Part shown: piece by piece, positions 1 through 11,699 of the stretch
How positions within the stretch are numbered: the first letter of the stretch is position 1
Layout: each line of letters begins with the position of its first letter
Source: Thuidium tamariscinum
Lineage: Eukaryota > Streptophyta > Bryopsida > Hypnales > Thuidiaceae
Assembly: GCA_947034885.2 (NCBI GenBank)
Contig: OX344749.2
Location: forward strand, 2,805,501-2,869,500
Direction of reading: 5' to 3'
Length of the DNA stretch: 64,000 nucleotides
Notes under the pieces: model-generated
What the model was told of the DNA's origin: nothing
The model's database searches: none
The model's input: only the letters and a program-made list of their open reading frames with translations
Position numbers and translations under genes: made by a program

Positions 1-795
1 TCGAACACGTATCCTACAAATGGAACAAAATAGGGGGATTTTTTTGCTTTTATCCCAAAAGAGCCTAAAAATTATCCTACTGGACCCACTTTGAATGGAG
101 GATTTATGATACGCACAAGTCAGATCTGACCTTGGGGAGTTCGAATCTGGTGGCTTTGGGAAATGGAGGGAGTGGCTTGATGTGCGTGTGTGATCGTGAG
201 GTGGTGAATGTGAGACTTTCTGAAATTTTCATTTTTGTGTGTGCCACGGAGGAGAATGTTTGTTTCGTTGCGTTTGTCGGTGATTCTTGATCCGGGTTGA
301 CTCGTGAATTAGGTTTTGGACCCGAAGGCGTAGAGCATCCTGATTTGACAGAGAATGTAGTGTGATGAGAGTAGATTGCGAATCTGTAATGGTAAGGGAG
401 TTCCGACTTCGACTTCTGGCCTAGGATTGGGGTGACGCCCGGGATATTCTCGTGTTGAGCGTCAGCCTTTCTGAAGTACAGGGGTCTCGAAGCGGAAGAT
501 TGTCTTTGTTATGTGAAATATGTCATTCAGTACTTAATAAAGCGGATGTGGTCAGAATGCATGGACCTGACCAGTTTAAATGATGGTATTCTGCTGCAGT
601 TTGGAGTTCAGAGTTGGATTTGACCTCTTGCAAAGGTTGAGGCATCCAATTGGGGTGCAGTCTCTTGGTGCAATAACTCAAAGCACTCCAATGATGATCG
701 TCACTTCAAGTGCTTTGGTTTTATCTTTTCATTTTAGGTTTGAGACGTTGTATGATTCTGGTTTTCGCTGATGTGGAAGAGGTTTCTCTGTACAG
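1..795. other. No gene recognised upstream of the RPL17 relic
   Basis: Only short ORFs with no recognisable protein signature are visible. The stretch ends in a pyrimidine-rich run and a CAG acceptor directly before the first L17-like exon, so part of it may be the old 5' leader or first intron of that gene. Nothing else can be supported. Confidence 0.4.
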
Positions 796-1830
796 GTGAC
801 GTATGCGAGGGATTCTAACAATTTGACCAAAGCATGCAAAGTCCAAGGATCTGATTGGCGTGTGCATTTCACGGTATTGTTTGCCAATCAAGTTGTTCTG
901 GAGTGTACTATTGTATTTAGGGTTTTACAATTGGAAAGTGGTGATGAGCTTATTCCTGGGCTAGAGCTTTGCAATTTGTGAAGGGAGTTGATGGGAAACT
1001 TGGTTTTAACTCAGAACTTAACAGAGATAGCGCAATCCATTAAGCATATGGAGTTGGCCAAGGTCAAGCGGTACCTTGAGGATATGTGCGCACACAATCA
1101 CGCCATTCTATTTCGTAGGTTCTGTGGCGGTGTTAGGCGTACTGCGCAGGCCAAGGCACGGCATTCTAATGGATAAGGGCGTTGGCCAATGAAGTCAACG
1201 ACTTTCTTGCTACGGTTGTTGAAGGATGTGGAGAGCAACGCAGAGGTATGTATTGAAGTGCAATTGACTGAATGAACGAAATATTTCATTGCTTTCCAAG
1301 CATGTGCGTCATTGATTTTAGAATGCTGAATTTATGATTAAATCCTTGGTATCAACAATTGCAGGATTTGCAGCTGAAGAGTCTTGATGTTGACACTCTT
1401 TGTGTATCTCACATTCAAGTCAACGAGGCACAGAAGCAGCGCAGACGTACTAACCGTGCCCATGGACGGATCAATCCTAAGCGATTTCCGATGTGATTCT
1501 TACACTTTGGGTGGTGCAAATTATATCCCTTGCATGTGATAACTGCCCTATCTTAATACTGACTTCCTACTGCTGTGTGGTGATGCAGCTTACATGACCT
1601 CTCCTTGCCACATTGAGTTGATCCTGTCGGAGAAAGAAGCTCCCGTGAAGACAGGTAAAGTCTTCACTTTTCAGATCACACGTGAGCTTGCGAGTAATGC
1701 ATGCATGAGCGTGTAAATTGGAGTTCAATTTGCATTGCTAATGACTTGCACTTGATTTCTGTGAGGTTGAAGTGGTTGCACCAAAGACTTACACCAAAAA
1801 AAGCACGTCTATGAAGTGGAGCCACTCTTG
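796..1830 (+). pseudogene. RPL17: Ribosomal protein L17 (uL22) pseudogene, intron-containing
   Basis: This is a relic of the cytosolic large-subunit protein uL22 (RPL17), which lines the peptide exit tunnel. Exon 796-873 reads YARDSNNLTKACKVQGSDW, then HFT and a GT donor. Exon 1015-1245 holds [21 protein letters not shown] and [10 protein letters not shown]. Exon 1365-~1479 reads [19 protein letters not shown] and then [13 protein letters not shown] fourth exon, ~1589-1654, reads YMTSPCHIELILSEKE. A short tail exon near 1765 is possible. Introns have GT-AG borders in the first two cases; the third lacks a clean GT donor. The start codon is not in place, and TAA at 1174-1176 sits where the family has Gln in HSNGQGRWP. 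Retained introns mean a decayed duplicate, not a retrocopy. Identification is by recognition of the conserved protein. Confidence 0.85.
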
Positions 1831-2702
1831 CTGCTACTTAGTATTTCCAGCCTTAACGCACCTTTCAGACATGTTTCGTTGGGCACATCGATTCAATGAA
1901 TTTGTTAACGAATTTCCATTGGTCTCCTATACACATGGTTTTGTCTAGTGGTTGGGTTGTATGTGATTACCTTCACAATTCCTACCGCCTTGCATGAACT
2001 TGTCGTGTACTTCTTATGGAGAAACTTGAAAGGTACATTGCAGGACTAGAATTTCAGAACCTTTTATGTGAAAGGCTTGAATGAGTTTTACTAATATGAA
2101 AATATTGAAAAAGGAAGTCGGAGATCAATTGTTTCCTTCTTTACGACGGGTATTGTATCTGAAGCGAGCACAACGCCCAATTACTGAAGGCTTCCTGTGG
2201 TCGGAGACGCACTGATTAGCTACTGGAAGGTTTAGGTATCACATGTCCGATTTCAACAGAAGTTTTCGATCTCAACACTGATGAGAACTATCTCTTCATC
2301 TTGACAGTGCGTGTTCTAGTAGCTAAGGTGTTCAAGAAACTCGAAACTTCAATTCAATGACCTAAGGTAGAAGGCTCTTAAATGGAGCGGGTTCTAAAAT
2401 GGTGTCCTATCTTAAATGTACAGTAGTTGTACATGTTGCTTTTTCATAGCCTTCAGCAGAGTACTGACAGTGTACATTGTAGCTAGGGCACCATTTTACA
2501 GCCCTATGCCCTTTCAACTTCAAATTTTGATAACTAATTCAAAAAACCTCAGAAAAATATGAAACAACTTGGGTTAGATGTCAATTCTACTTGTTTTTCA
2601 AGGAAAATTTACTGAAAAATATTTCTAGAGGTTTTACCTCCCTGAAATTCTGTTTCAGCCCTTAGATGGTCCATTATAGGTCCTCTTACCTTACTCTTTG
2701 CA

Positions 2703-2848
2703 ATGCAACTGTGGTTTCAATGTGCTATGTGAAGGATGACTACCTTTAGTGACCAGACATTTTAATGCAAGGACGATGCAACTGTGGTTTCAATGTGCTA
2801 TGTGAAGGATGACTGCCTTTAGTGACCAGACATTTTAATGCAAGGACG
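2703..2848. repeat. Direct tandem duplication, 73-bp period
   Basis: The segment beginning ATGCAACTGTGGTTTC at 2703 is repeated at 2776 with only a few changes. Recent local duplication. Confidence 0.9.
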
Positions 2849-2855
2849 GTGTCAT

Positions 2856-3012
2856 TTCTTTACTTAACTCTAAAAGACGTCGACACTAGGTGTCTAATGG
2901 ATGACAAAGAGTTCTAATGGATGACAGAGAGTTCTTTACTTAACACTAAAAGACGTCGACACTAGGTGTCTAATGGATGACAAAGAGTTCTAATGGATGA
3001 TAGAGAGTTCTT
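2856..3012. repeat. Direct tandem duplication, 76-bp period
   Basis: The segment beginning TTCTTTACTTAAC at 2856 recurs at 2932. Each unit also contains an internal doublet of TTCTAATGGATGA. It is adjacent to, but distinct from, the preceding duplication. Confidence 0.9.
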
Positions 3013-4530
3013 TGCATGTAAGATAGAATTGCAATTGTCCATCCTTAGAATTTTGTTCAAAAAAGAGAGATTATGAATAGGAGTTTGTTATGAATTTTTT
3101 TATAGTAGATGTTTCACATGGTTTCAAAAAGCATGATTTCCATAAACCAATTGGGCCTTTAGGGGTTAAATGCAAGATACAACTTCGCTCAAGCACAACG
3201 GTGTCTTCAAAGCATCTCTTGCATCCCTCCAATTAGTACTCCAATCCCTTCAATTAAAATCTATCCAATTTAGGAGAGATGGCTACTTTTATCCCTTGTC
3301 GTACGCGCAGTCTAGCAGAAAGCACCTTTATCACACCCAAACATGATAATATGACACGGAATATCGTCCCAGGAGACTCCAGACGTTACTAATAGTTGCG
3401 TTTTCCGGTTTCTAGGTTTCATGGATCAAAACACCCCAAGTTACTACTCTTAATCCGGCATACCAACTTGTCTTCCGGAACTCTTTTTCCGGATCCGTCG
3501 TTTCTTTCCGAATCCGTCTCTCAACTATGACCGGATTCCTTCCTTGGATCCGGATTTCACCTTCACCCAGATCCGTCTCAATCCGGAATCCGGTTCCGTC
3601 ACTCAATAATCGGTTTTTGATACCCCTGTTTTACCCTTAGGGAGTCCTCTCTTGATCTTTAGAGGGGTAGGGACTTACCACTCGTAAACCTCACGCTCTC
3701 TCCTCTCAAACAAAACACACGAAAACACCAAAATATATCCGGTGTTGTATTAGGGCTGGATTTGGATCCTCACAACTTCCCGGATAGCTCTAGGCCAATC
3801 CGGTTAGCAGGTCACTCAGGACTACTTCACTTGCCCTTACTACAACGACAGATTCGGAAACCCCTAGACCCGAAAGGACGTATTTTCCTAGTTCTTCGGA
3901 TCGACTCAATGGTTGGCAGACCTTCCGATGGACGGAACTTTCCTATGGCGGCTGCTTAACTCCGCACGGATCCGCCCCTACGGTTCCGGAACCTCCTCCT
4001 CGTCACTCTTGGACTCACACCGGATCACCGTTCCGGTGAATTAAAGGCTCCACGCTCAAACTCACGATTCAAGATCCTAACTCTCGGAAGTTGGTCACTC
4101 AGTTTGGATTTCAAGTGCCTAAGAATCCGGATTCCTCCTCACCCTTCCTTCTTGCCTCTCAACACTTCAACGAACACACCAAGAAGAGACTCAAACATAA
4201 GTCAGAGCTAGAATGTCCATCCGCCGGCTCAAATTAAAGAAGGGAATGAAAATACAATGGGATATGCACTAGGAGGGAATGACAGGCCAACTAACTTGCC
4301 TGCCCCTTAAAAGCTCAAAAACACAATGAAAGTCAAAGCCTAAAAACAGAAACGGAATGCCAACAAGGCCAAAGAAAATCCGAAACAACCAACCGGAGTC
4401 CAACCGGATTATCCGGAAAGGTCCGGTCAGTTGTCCCTAAAGTTCCGGATTGGGGCCCACATCCGGGAAATCCGTCCAGGAAACTTCCGTCCCAAAATCT
4501 CAAAATCCTACCTAACTACACAACTCTGTC

Positions 4531-6545
4531 CTACTTACGCGCCCGCTTCGATGTCATGCCTACGGGCGGAATTGAACTCCTCCGCGTTGCTACCTTGGGA
4601 GGGGGAGCCTTCTTGGTGGCGGATCGGGTCTGCCTCTTCTGAATCGGAACTGGTGGCGTTCCGTTGTCTTCCGTCGAGGTCTCCTCCGAATTCGCCTCGG
4701 AGCTTTCCGAATGCTCCACTTCCTGAAATCTGCCCTGCTCCCTAACTTCATCACGGATGGTGAGGGGCATATTGTCTTCCCTGTCCGAGTCATCCAAGAT
4801 GACTGTCTTGCTGCGCGGATCCTTGCCCGGAACCCTGTCTGGCTCGTTCATGTGGGCGAACTTCTCCGGATTCTCCCTGGCCGGATTCGCTAGGGCCTTC
4901 ATTCGGATCTCTAGGACGAGCCGTGGTGATGCCCTCTTCTCTTGCGGTTCCGTAGGTGTGTTGGACGGTCCGGCCGCATTCGGATCCGATCCGAGCTCGC
5001 CGAGGTTCTTCACGACCGGCGAGTTTCCGAGTAGCTTCCGATCCGTCGACATCCGTCCTTGCGCACCGGGGCTGAAGTCCGTAAAAACTTGCTGGTTGAG
5101 CAAGCTCGATAGTCCTTCCCCCAACTCCGGATTGAGAGCCCTAATTAAGGCCCTCATCTCCTTCAGTACCCCTTCCATCTTGGCCTGGTAATCCACCAAG
5201 ATGGTGATGACTTTTGATCCGGTGACGTGCCCTTCCGTCATCAGCCGGGCGGAAAACAGTTTCGCCCTCATCACTGTATCCGCCGGCTGGGCCACCAACT
5301 CCTGCAGGTTCCGAACCAAGGAGGTGGCCTCCACGATCTTCCCGTTGGCGACACTCAGATCACTCTCCAGATACGTCATCGTGCTCTGGAGCCCATTCCG
5401 CTCCTCTTCCGCCTTCCGTCGTCCCTCTTCAACTACCCGGGCCAGATCTTCCGCCTGCCGGGTCCGGTCTGTCTGGTTCCGGGCCTCGTCCTCCCACTTC
5501 TGGATCTCCTCGTCCTTCTTCCGCAACACCTCTTGAGTCGGAAGACGGTCGAGGATTTCCGGAATATCCTCGATCTTTACCGCGCCCAGCTTGGTGACGA
5601 CCTGCTCGAGTATCGCCTCACACTAGTTGTTGTCCGCGTGTGCCATCATGGCGTGATGGATGATGGTGTCGAAGTGGTTCCGCTTCTTCTTCCCCAAGGT
5701 GGATCCGGGTTTGGATGTCCCCGCTTATCCGGCGTTGTAGACTTCTTCCGTTCCGGTTGGCTGGCCGGCTTCGGCTCTTCCGGGTCCTCGTCCATCCGCT
5801 CGTCCTCTGGGTCCTCCGGCTCCTTCTCCAATTCATCCGTCAAGCCGTACTTGAGGATCTGCTCTCCCGTCTCATAGCGGAGGAGTTCCGGGCCACTCAG
5901 TACATCATTGTGGTGGTACAGGTGGAAGAGATAGGCACTGATGGTGCTGGTCTTCTCTCGTCCCACATGCTCGGCTAGCCGATTAACTACCCACTGGAGG
6001 ACTAGGCTCTAGTTGACTATCCGCTTCTCAAAACACCCGAAGATGGTGTTTGCTACCGTCACCGTGACACGGGTAGGCTTTTCCGGATAGAGGATGGGAA
6101 TCAGGAATTCCAACATCCGTCTATGCCGATCGTTTGTGCAATTCGGAACTGAGTATCTGTCCTTAGGGTGGGGCGGATTCCGGAACTTATTGACACCAAA
6201 CTTGTCCGTCCGGGGAGCCAGACCTAATCCGGTTTTATCAAAACCGTATACATCCGCCCAGATATCCGGCGACCAGGCACTCGGTCTACCCCTCACTGTG
6301 AGTTGGTACTGATTCGGAACTCCCGAGAGGATTTCCTGTAACATCTCATCACTCTTCACACTCCATGGGCGCCGGATCAACCCATGACACCCTAGGAAGA
6401 CTAGATCATCCTCTAACTCCTTCCAATGCTGCGGATCGGAAGGGATGAGTGGCGAAATCGCCTTGGCAGTCATTACCACCCGTTTCGGATTGGAGGAACT
6501 CGCCATCTCTCCGCTCGAGTCAGAACTTGTCGGTGCGGTCGGCAC
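4531..6545 (-). pseudogene. Gag-like/coiled-coil ORF of element A, broken
   Basis: This is the degenerate copy of the ORF in B (11700-13736). The frame opens at 6545, is stopped by TAG at 6009-6011 (Trp in B) and reopens. It is then shifted by a 10-bp deletion near 5700, where B has an extra CGGATCGACC between direct GGATC copies. It meets a further TAG at 5623-5625 (Gln in B) and runs open from 5529 to 4531. It keeps the PHPKDRY-type block and the KPTRVTVTVANTIF block in the N-terminal half, an acidic EEPEDPEDE stretch, a coiled coil rich in K/E/R, and a basic, Ser-rich C-terminus. Function unknown. The N-terminal half distantly resembles the gag-like 'putative plant transposon protein' domains, which is inference only. 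Confidence 0.8.
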
Positions 6546-6680
6546 CGACCCTAAACTAAACCCGGAACCGATCTCTACTGCTCACCACTCTTTCTCTCTC
6601 TATACGTGCTCCAAAACCTGCACACAAGCCGTACCTCGATTTGCCAAATCGAAAAGGAGAAATGAAGTGGAGTGGTGGGG

Positions 6681-6688
6681 TTTATATA
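6681..6688 (-). promoter_or_regulatory. TATA box of element A ORF
   Basis: On the minus strand this reads TATATAAA, ~410 bp inside the upstream end and ~140 bp before the ORF. The same box and spacing occur in B (11557-11564). Confidence 0.65.
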
Positions 6689-7101
6689 CCAGTCGGTACC
6701 TTGTGTTCCCAATTCCCCTCGGAACGGCGCGACGTTCCCCGGCCGTTACGCTAGTTTCCGTAGGTCGGCGGCGTAGACCCGTAGGTGCCGACCATCCGGA
6801 ACTGGCTCAAATCCGTCCCTAAGTAGACCGGATCCATCTTTAGGTATATCGGGTCCATCTTTAACAAGTTCCGTCTTCCGGAGAGTTCCGTTCCGGAGAC
6901 TGGAGAATCCGGATCCGGAAACTCATACCTATAACCCGGAAATTCTCCTTGCTCAATCCGGTTCAGACGGATCCCAAGGGAGAAAGACCTTAATTGTCTT
7001 CTTTTCCCCATATCTAACCCTAAAATTTTGAAAAATTGAGCTACTCTATATACTATCTCCCTATTTTTACTTACATGATATTTCCGGACTGCGACATCCC
7101 T

Positions 7102-8440
7102 AGTAGAACAATTCTCTAAAATATACTTCTAACCAATCGTAAGTCCCATATCTTCCAAAAGCAATAAATAAGCTATCATTTATTATGATGACTTGCTAAT
7201 CCTAAAAGAAAATATAAGTTGTAGAGGAATTGGTGACCCTTCAAATACAACTAATTTGGTGTGCCAAAGTAAAGGTAGATGTTGATGCTTGCTAAAATTG
7301 ATTGCTCATCATCCAAAAACGGCAAGAAGGTTAACTTTGGAATATTTAGAGGGATGTAGGAAATGTTCTTAGTCCAATCAAATACCACCAATCTACCATG
7401 CATTAAAGAAAATTTGGATTCTCTATAGGGCCACCTAACTTTGACAAGTCAATCTATATAAAGAGCCCAATTTCTGACAGAAGATGCAGTACAGCTTGTG
7501 TGCATATCTTCACTGCTATGCAAAATATGTCAGGTTTTTACAGCTTTCATCCAATGAAACTGAAGAACTCGTATTTCAAAGCTTTGACGTTTGGTTGCAC
7601 TGTTGAACACATGACACTTGTACTAACATCATAGCTAAAGGGGAAAATTTCTGCCTCATGCTAAATAGATGTAATGAGGGGTCCCTTCCGCCACTTCTGA
7701 GCGGCCTTGTCGTGAGTCCAGATTTTCTCTAATGTTAATACCATAATGAAATTGGGCCTTCTTTGATCTTAATTCTATTCTTTTCTTCTACAAGCTTGGA
7801 AAAATTTGTAAAATTGCTGGCAAACGACTTACTAAACCTTTGCTGGTGGAATCCAACAGACCACTCCCAGCTGAGGCGAAATTGACGCCCTTGGTGAAGG
7901 AAGCGGGTGTTCACTAAAACTCACTCTCCAATAAAGGGACTGTCACAGCGCAGGGAGATCTGGTCCAGCGGCTGACAGCTAGTTGTGCCTCGAAGACCGC
8001 ACTATTCGCCTGCCTTTACTACCGGTAATGGTTCCGGTGGCAGACCCGGCAGACCGTCAGCCCGTTTGGGGACCGGCTTAGAGGAAGTTCCGCCTGCTCC
8101 AAAAAAACCTGTCCGCTCCTACACTCATGTGTTTCACTCTCTGTACTTCACTGCCTGTGAAACACTCCTTCTGTTTCGCAATTCGGGTTTACAGTGGGGC
8201 CTGGGCCTGTGTTTCGGAGCACGTCTGCTTTTCAGGGTTTAGGCCCCAAGGTCAAAAAATTTATTAGGGTCATCCCTTACAATTATTTGTATTATGGATC
8301 AATGCTTGATGAGGGAAGTTGTGTGAATGTGTGCATAGTGAGTTGTAATATTTTGTGCATGCTTTTATTTCTTTTCACGGGAAAGAGGCCACAAAACTAT
8401 ATAATAGGATAGGTTCAAAATATAGAACTCCTAAAATTGA
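7102..8440. other. Intergenic DNA, no gene recognised
   Basis: Small ORFs only. A GC-richer patch at 7985-8242 has an open frame (85 codons, GTG start), but I recognise no protein and see no supporting promoter or splice structure. Confidence 0.4.
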
Positions 8441-10959
8441 AGCAAGAAAGAGGAATTGCTTCAATGTAAGAAATGGAGAAACAAATTGGAAAAGGGTTTG
8501 TCATGAATGACAAATTCTAAGTACTTGTACAATAGAACCAAGAGAGGCAAAGTGCGTAGTTGCTAAAAATAAAAATAGAATTGTGGCGGGTTTAGGGTAA
8601 CCCATCTTTGCTTGTACAAGGAGATTGATATAGAATTCTAGATGCACTACTTTCATTATAATAGTGGAAATGAATGGGAAAAAGAGGGTAGGGTCTTCAA
8701 CAATGAAACGAGGGACAATAATCTTCTACGTGAAGAAACTAATAAAAAAGGGTACAGACATGTGTCACCTCTTCATGACCTAAGAATTGAACAACGAGGG
8801 CCAAATATACCGAATATGAAGAAGTAGAAGACTATGTAAAGGAATTAGGATCACCCATTATTGCTTCTAGCAGAGAAATGGTAAGGGGTTAGGAGAATGC
8901 CCCTTATTACTTCGACAATGGAATGAAAGCGATTAAAATATTGTATTTGAAGATTTTAAAGGGGGGAGGTGAGTTGAGGTCACCCAGGTCATTTTTGTTG
9001 TAGAAATAGGAAAACCAAGATTATAGCTATACATAGATTTGAAGAGAGAAAAGAAGGTGACAAGAATTTTGTATGGTTTTAGAGTGCTTGTACTATCAAA
9101 GCCCAAACAACAGTCTTGCCTTAAGCAAAGATTTAAAACATTCATAAATGGGCAAGGAATACTAGTCAATTTTAATTGATTCCATAATGCTACTATAATG
9201 AAAGCAACACTTTCGGGTGAGGAGGACAATAAATGGGAAATGAATTGGGTGGCTCCTTAATAGTTATTGAATGGAATTGAAAGTGAAAAAAATCTTCACT
9301 CTTAACATTTAGAAAGAAGAAGGAATAATGGTTACTTTTCACTGTTCTGCAATGCAAAAAAAGGAAAAAGAAATTCATGTGACAATGAAAAAAATAGGGA
9401 AGGAATCTAGATAGCCCCTTCCTTGTTATTTGTATGGAATTAATAAATAAATAAATCTTCTCTTAGAAGATTTTAGAGGAAATATGGGAAAGTAATTTAA
9501 GGTAACTTTTTAATGCCTCTAGAATGGCAACAAATAAAAAATTCAAGTGAAGACAGAAAAGAAAGGGGCACTGAAGGTAGATGGCCCCTTACTAGTTACT
9601 GAATGGAATACAAAGAGAATAGAATCTTTACTTCGAAGATTTATAAACAATAAGGAATTATAGTCACTTCTTATTGCTTCAGCAACGCTACAATAAGAAA
9701 AGAAAAATTTTCATGTGATAAGGAAAAAATTAGGGAAGGCATTTAAATAATACTTTCCCAATTACTTCAATGGGTATAGTAAATAATAGAATCTTCGCTC
9801 TAGACATTTCTGAGTAAATTAGGGGAACTAACTAAGATTACTTTTAACTTCTTCTACAATGCCACAAACACACACAAAAAAGCGATGTGCAGTTTTAAAG
9901 AACGGGTTTAGGGTTTAGGGTGGCCCGTTAATAGGTACTGAATGAAATTAGGAGGGAATGAAATTAGAAGGGAATGAAATCTTGACTTCAAAGATCTATA
10001 TAGTAGGAGAAATTATAGTCACTTTATACTGCTTACCTCATGGGACAACAATTACTGAAACATTGTCATGTGAGGAGGAAAAAAATGGGGAATCAATTGG
10101 AAGGGCCCTTTCCAGTTACTTTGAGGGAATTAACAAAGAATGAGATTCACTCTCTGATGATTTCTTAATAAAAAGGGTGGAAGGAAATATGGTCTCTTTC
10201 TATTGCTTGTATAATTCTACGGAAAATAAAAAATTCCATGTGAGGAGGAAAAAATTAGGGGAAGGAATGTGGAGGGCCCCTTATTAGTTTCCTCATGGAA
10301 TTAAAAGGGAAAATAAATCTTCACTTCAAAGATTTATAAAGAATAAGCAATTACGGTCACTTCTTATTGCTTCATTAATGCTAAAAACATTAAAGAAATT
10401 TTTTCATGTGACAAGGAAAAAAATGGGGAACTAATTTAAATGGCACCTCCAAGTGACTTCAATGTAAAAAGAAATTATAAAATCTTCTCTTATGAGATTT
10501 CTAAGGGAATTGGGGAAAAAACTTAAGGTCACTTTTTACCGCTTCTACAATGCGAGAAACAAACCAAACCAAAATTCATTTGAGGATAAAAAAATGGAAA
10601 AATGAATTATTTTGGGTGGCCCCTTTATAGTTACTAAATGTTACAAAAAGGGACTACAGTCTTCACTTGGAAGATCTATATAGAATGGAAGTATGGTCAC
10701 TTTTTACTCGTTACCTCATGCCACAAGAATGAAAGAAACGTTGTCATGTGAGTAGGAAAGAAAAAGAAAAAGAATTTAAAGGGCTATTCACTAGTTACTT
10801 AAATGAATTAAAAAAGACAAAAAATTCTTCTATGATTTTTAATGTAATGGGTTGAAGGGATATTGATCTACTTGTATTCCTTGTACAAGGCTAAAAAAAT
10901 AAGATAAAGAGTTCCATGTCAGGAGGAAATTAATGGAGAAGGAATTTGGATGGCCCCTT
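8440..10959. repeat. Degenerate satellite-like array, ~170-bp period
   Basis: A mosaic of diverged units recurs about every 165-180 bp. A GGCCCCTT..TAGTTACT-like landmark is visible near 9248, 9412, 9585, 9755, 9925, 10102, 10283, 10444, 10618, 10785 and 10952. It alternates with TTCATGTGAGGAGGAAAAAA, AATCTTCACTT and GGTCACTT..TATTGCTTC landmarks. The last unit is cut at GGCCCCTT by the left end of element C. The start is less clear because units decay toward 8.4 kb. No coding potential. Confidence 0.75.
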
Positions 10960-11556
10960 TGTGGCAAACCATATTTTTGATTTTTTTCGGTTAGCAGGTT
11001 TTGCGAGCGGAAGTCAGGAGCTTAGGAACCGGAATTTTCCAAGGAACGGGTAAGATCCTGCAATAGTACCGGATAATGCTGTAGCGACCGGTGGCGGAAC
11101 AAATCCGGTCCATGACAACGGAAAACCGGAAAGGAACACTTCCGGACCCTTATTAAAAAGGAACGGATTCTGTTGCAATCCGGAAATATCATGTAAGTAA
11201 AATAGGAAGATAGTATATAGAGTAAGCTCAATTTTTGAAAATTTTAGGGTTAGATATGGCGAAAAGAAGACAATTAGGGTCTTCTTCCCTTGGGATCCGT
11301 CTGAACCGGATTGACCAAGGAGAATTTCCGGTCTATGGGCATAAGTTTCCGGATCCGGATTCCTCAGTATCCGGAACGGAACTTTCCGGAAGACGGAAAT
11401 TGGAAAGACGGATCCGGTATACCTAAAGACGGATCCGAGGCAGTTCTGGATGGTCGGCACCTACGGGTCTACGCCGCCGACCTACGGAAACTAGCGTAAC
11501 GGCCGGGGAACGTCGCGCCATTCCGAGGGGAACTGGGAACGCAGGGTACCGACTGG

Positions 11557-11564
11557 TATATAAA
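11557..11564 (+). promoter_or_regulatory. TATA box of element B ORF
   Basis: TATATAAA, followed ~140-180 bp later by the two candidate ATGs of the ORF. The same position is conserved in A. Confidence 0.65.
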
Positions 11565-11699
11565 CCCCACCACTCCACTTCATTTTTCCTTTTCGATTTG
11601 GCAAATCAAGGTACGGCTTGTGTGCAGGTTTTGGGGCGCGTATAGAGAGAGAAAGAGTGGTGAGCAGTAGAGATCGGTTCCGGGTTTAGTTCAGGGTCG

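Larger units (their letters stand above)
1831..3291. other. Intergenic DNA, no gene seen
   Basis: No long ORF or recognisable RNA gene. It contains the two small tandem duplications listed separately and ends at the target-site duplication of element A. Confidence 0.5.
3297..7096 (-). mobile_element. TGTCG element A, 3.8 kb, complete
   Basis: The element starts TGTCGTACGCG and ends GGACTGCGACA, flanked by a perfect 5-bp duplication TCCCT (3292-3296 and 7097-7101). The ends are short inverted repeats, TGTCG and CGACA. No long direct terminal repeats and no polymerase, integrase or transposase are visible. Coding strand is minus: TATA box near 6681, then a gag-like ORF (6545 to 4531), then about 1.2 kb of non-coding tail rich in CCGGAT. 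The TG...CA ends and 5-bp duplication are what retroviral-type integrases leave, so it may be a giant solo LTR or a non-autonomous unit. It shares its 3' kilobase with G and its whole length with B. Confidence 0.85.

Noticed and set aside
3297-7096. Full-length LTR retrotransposon in the 3-20 kb region
   Set aside because: No direct terminal repeats, primer-binding site, reverse transcriptase, RNase H or integrase could be found. Only single terminal units with an ORF.
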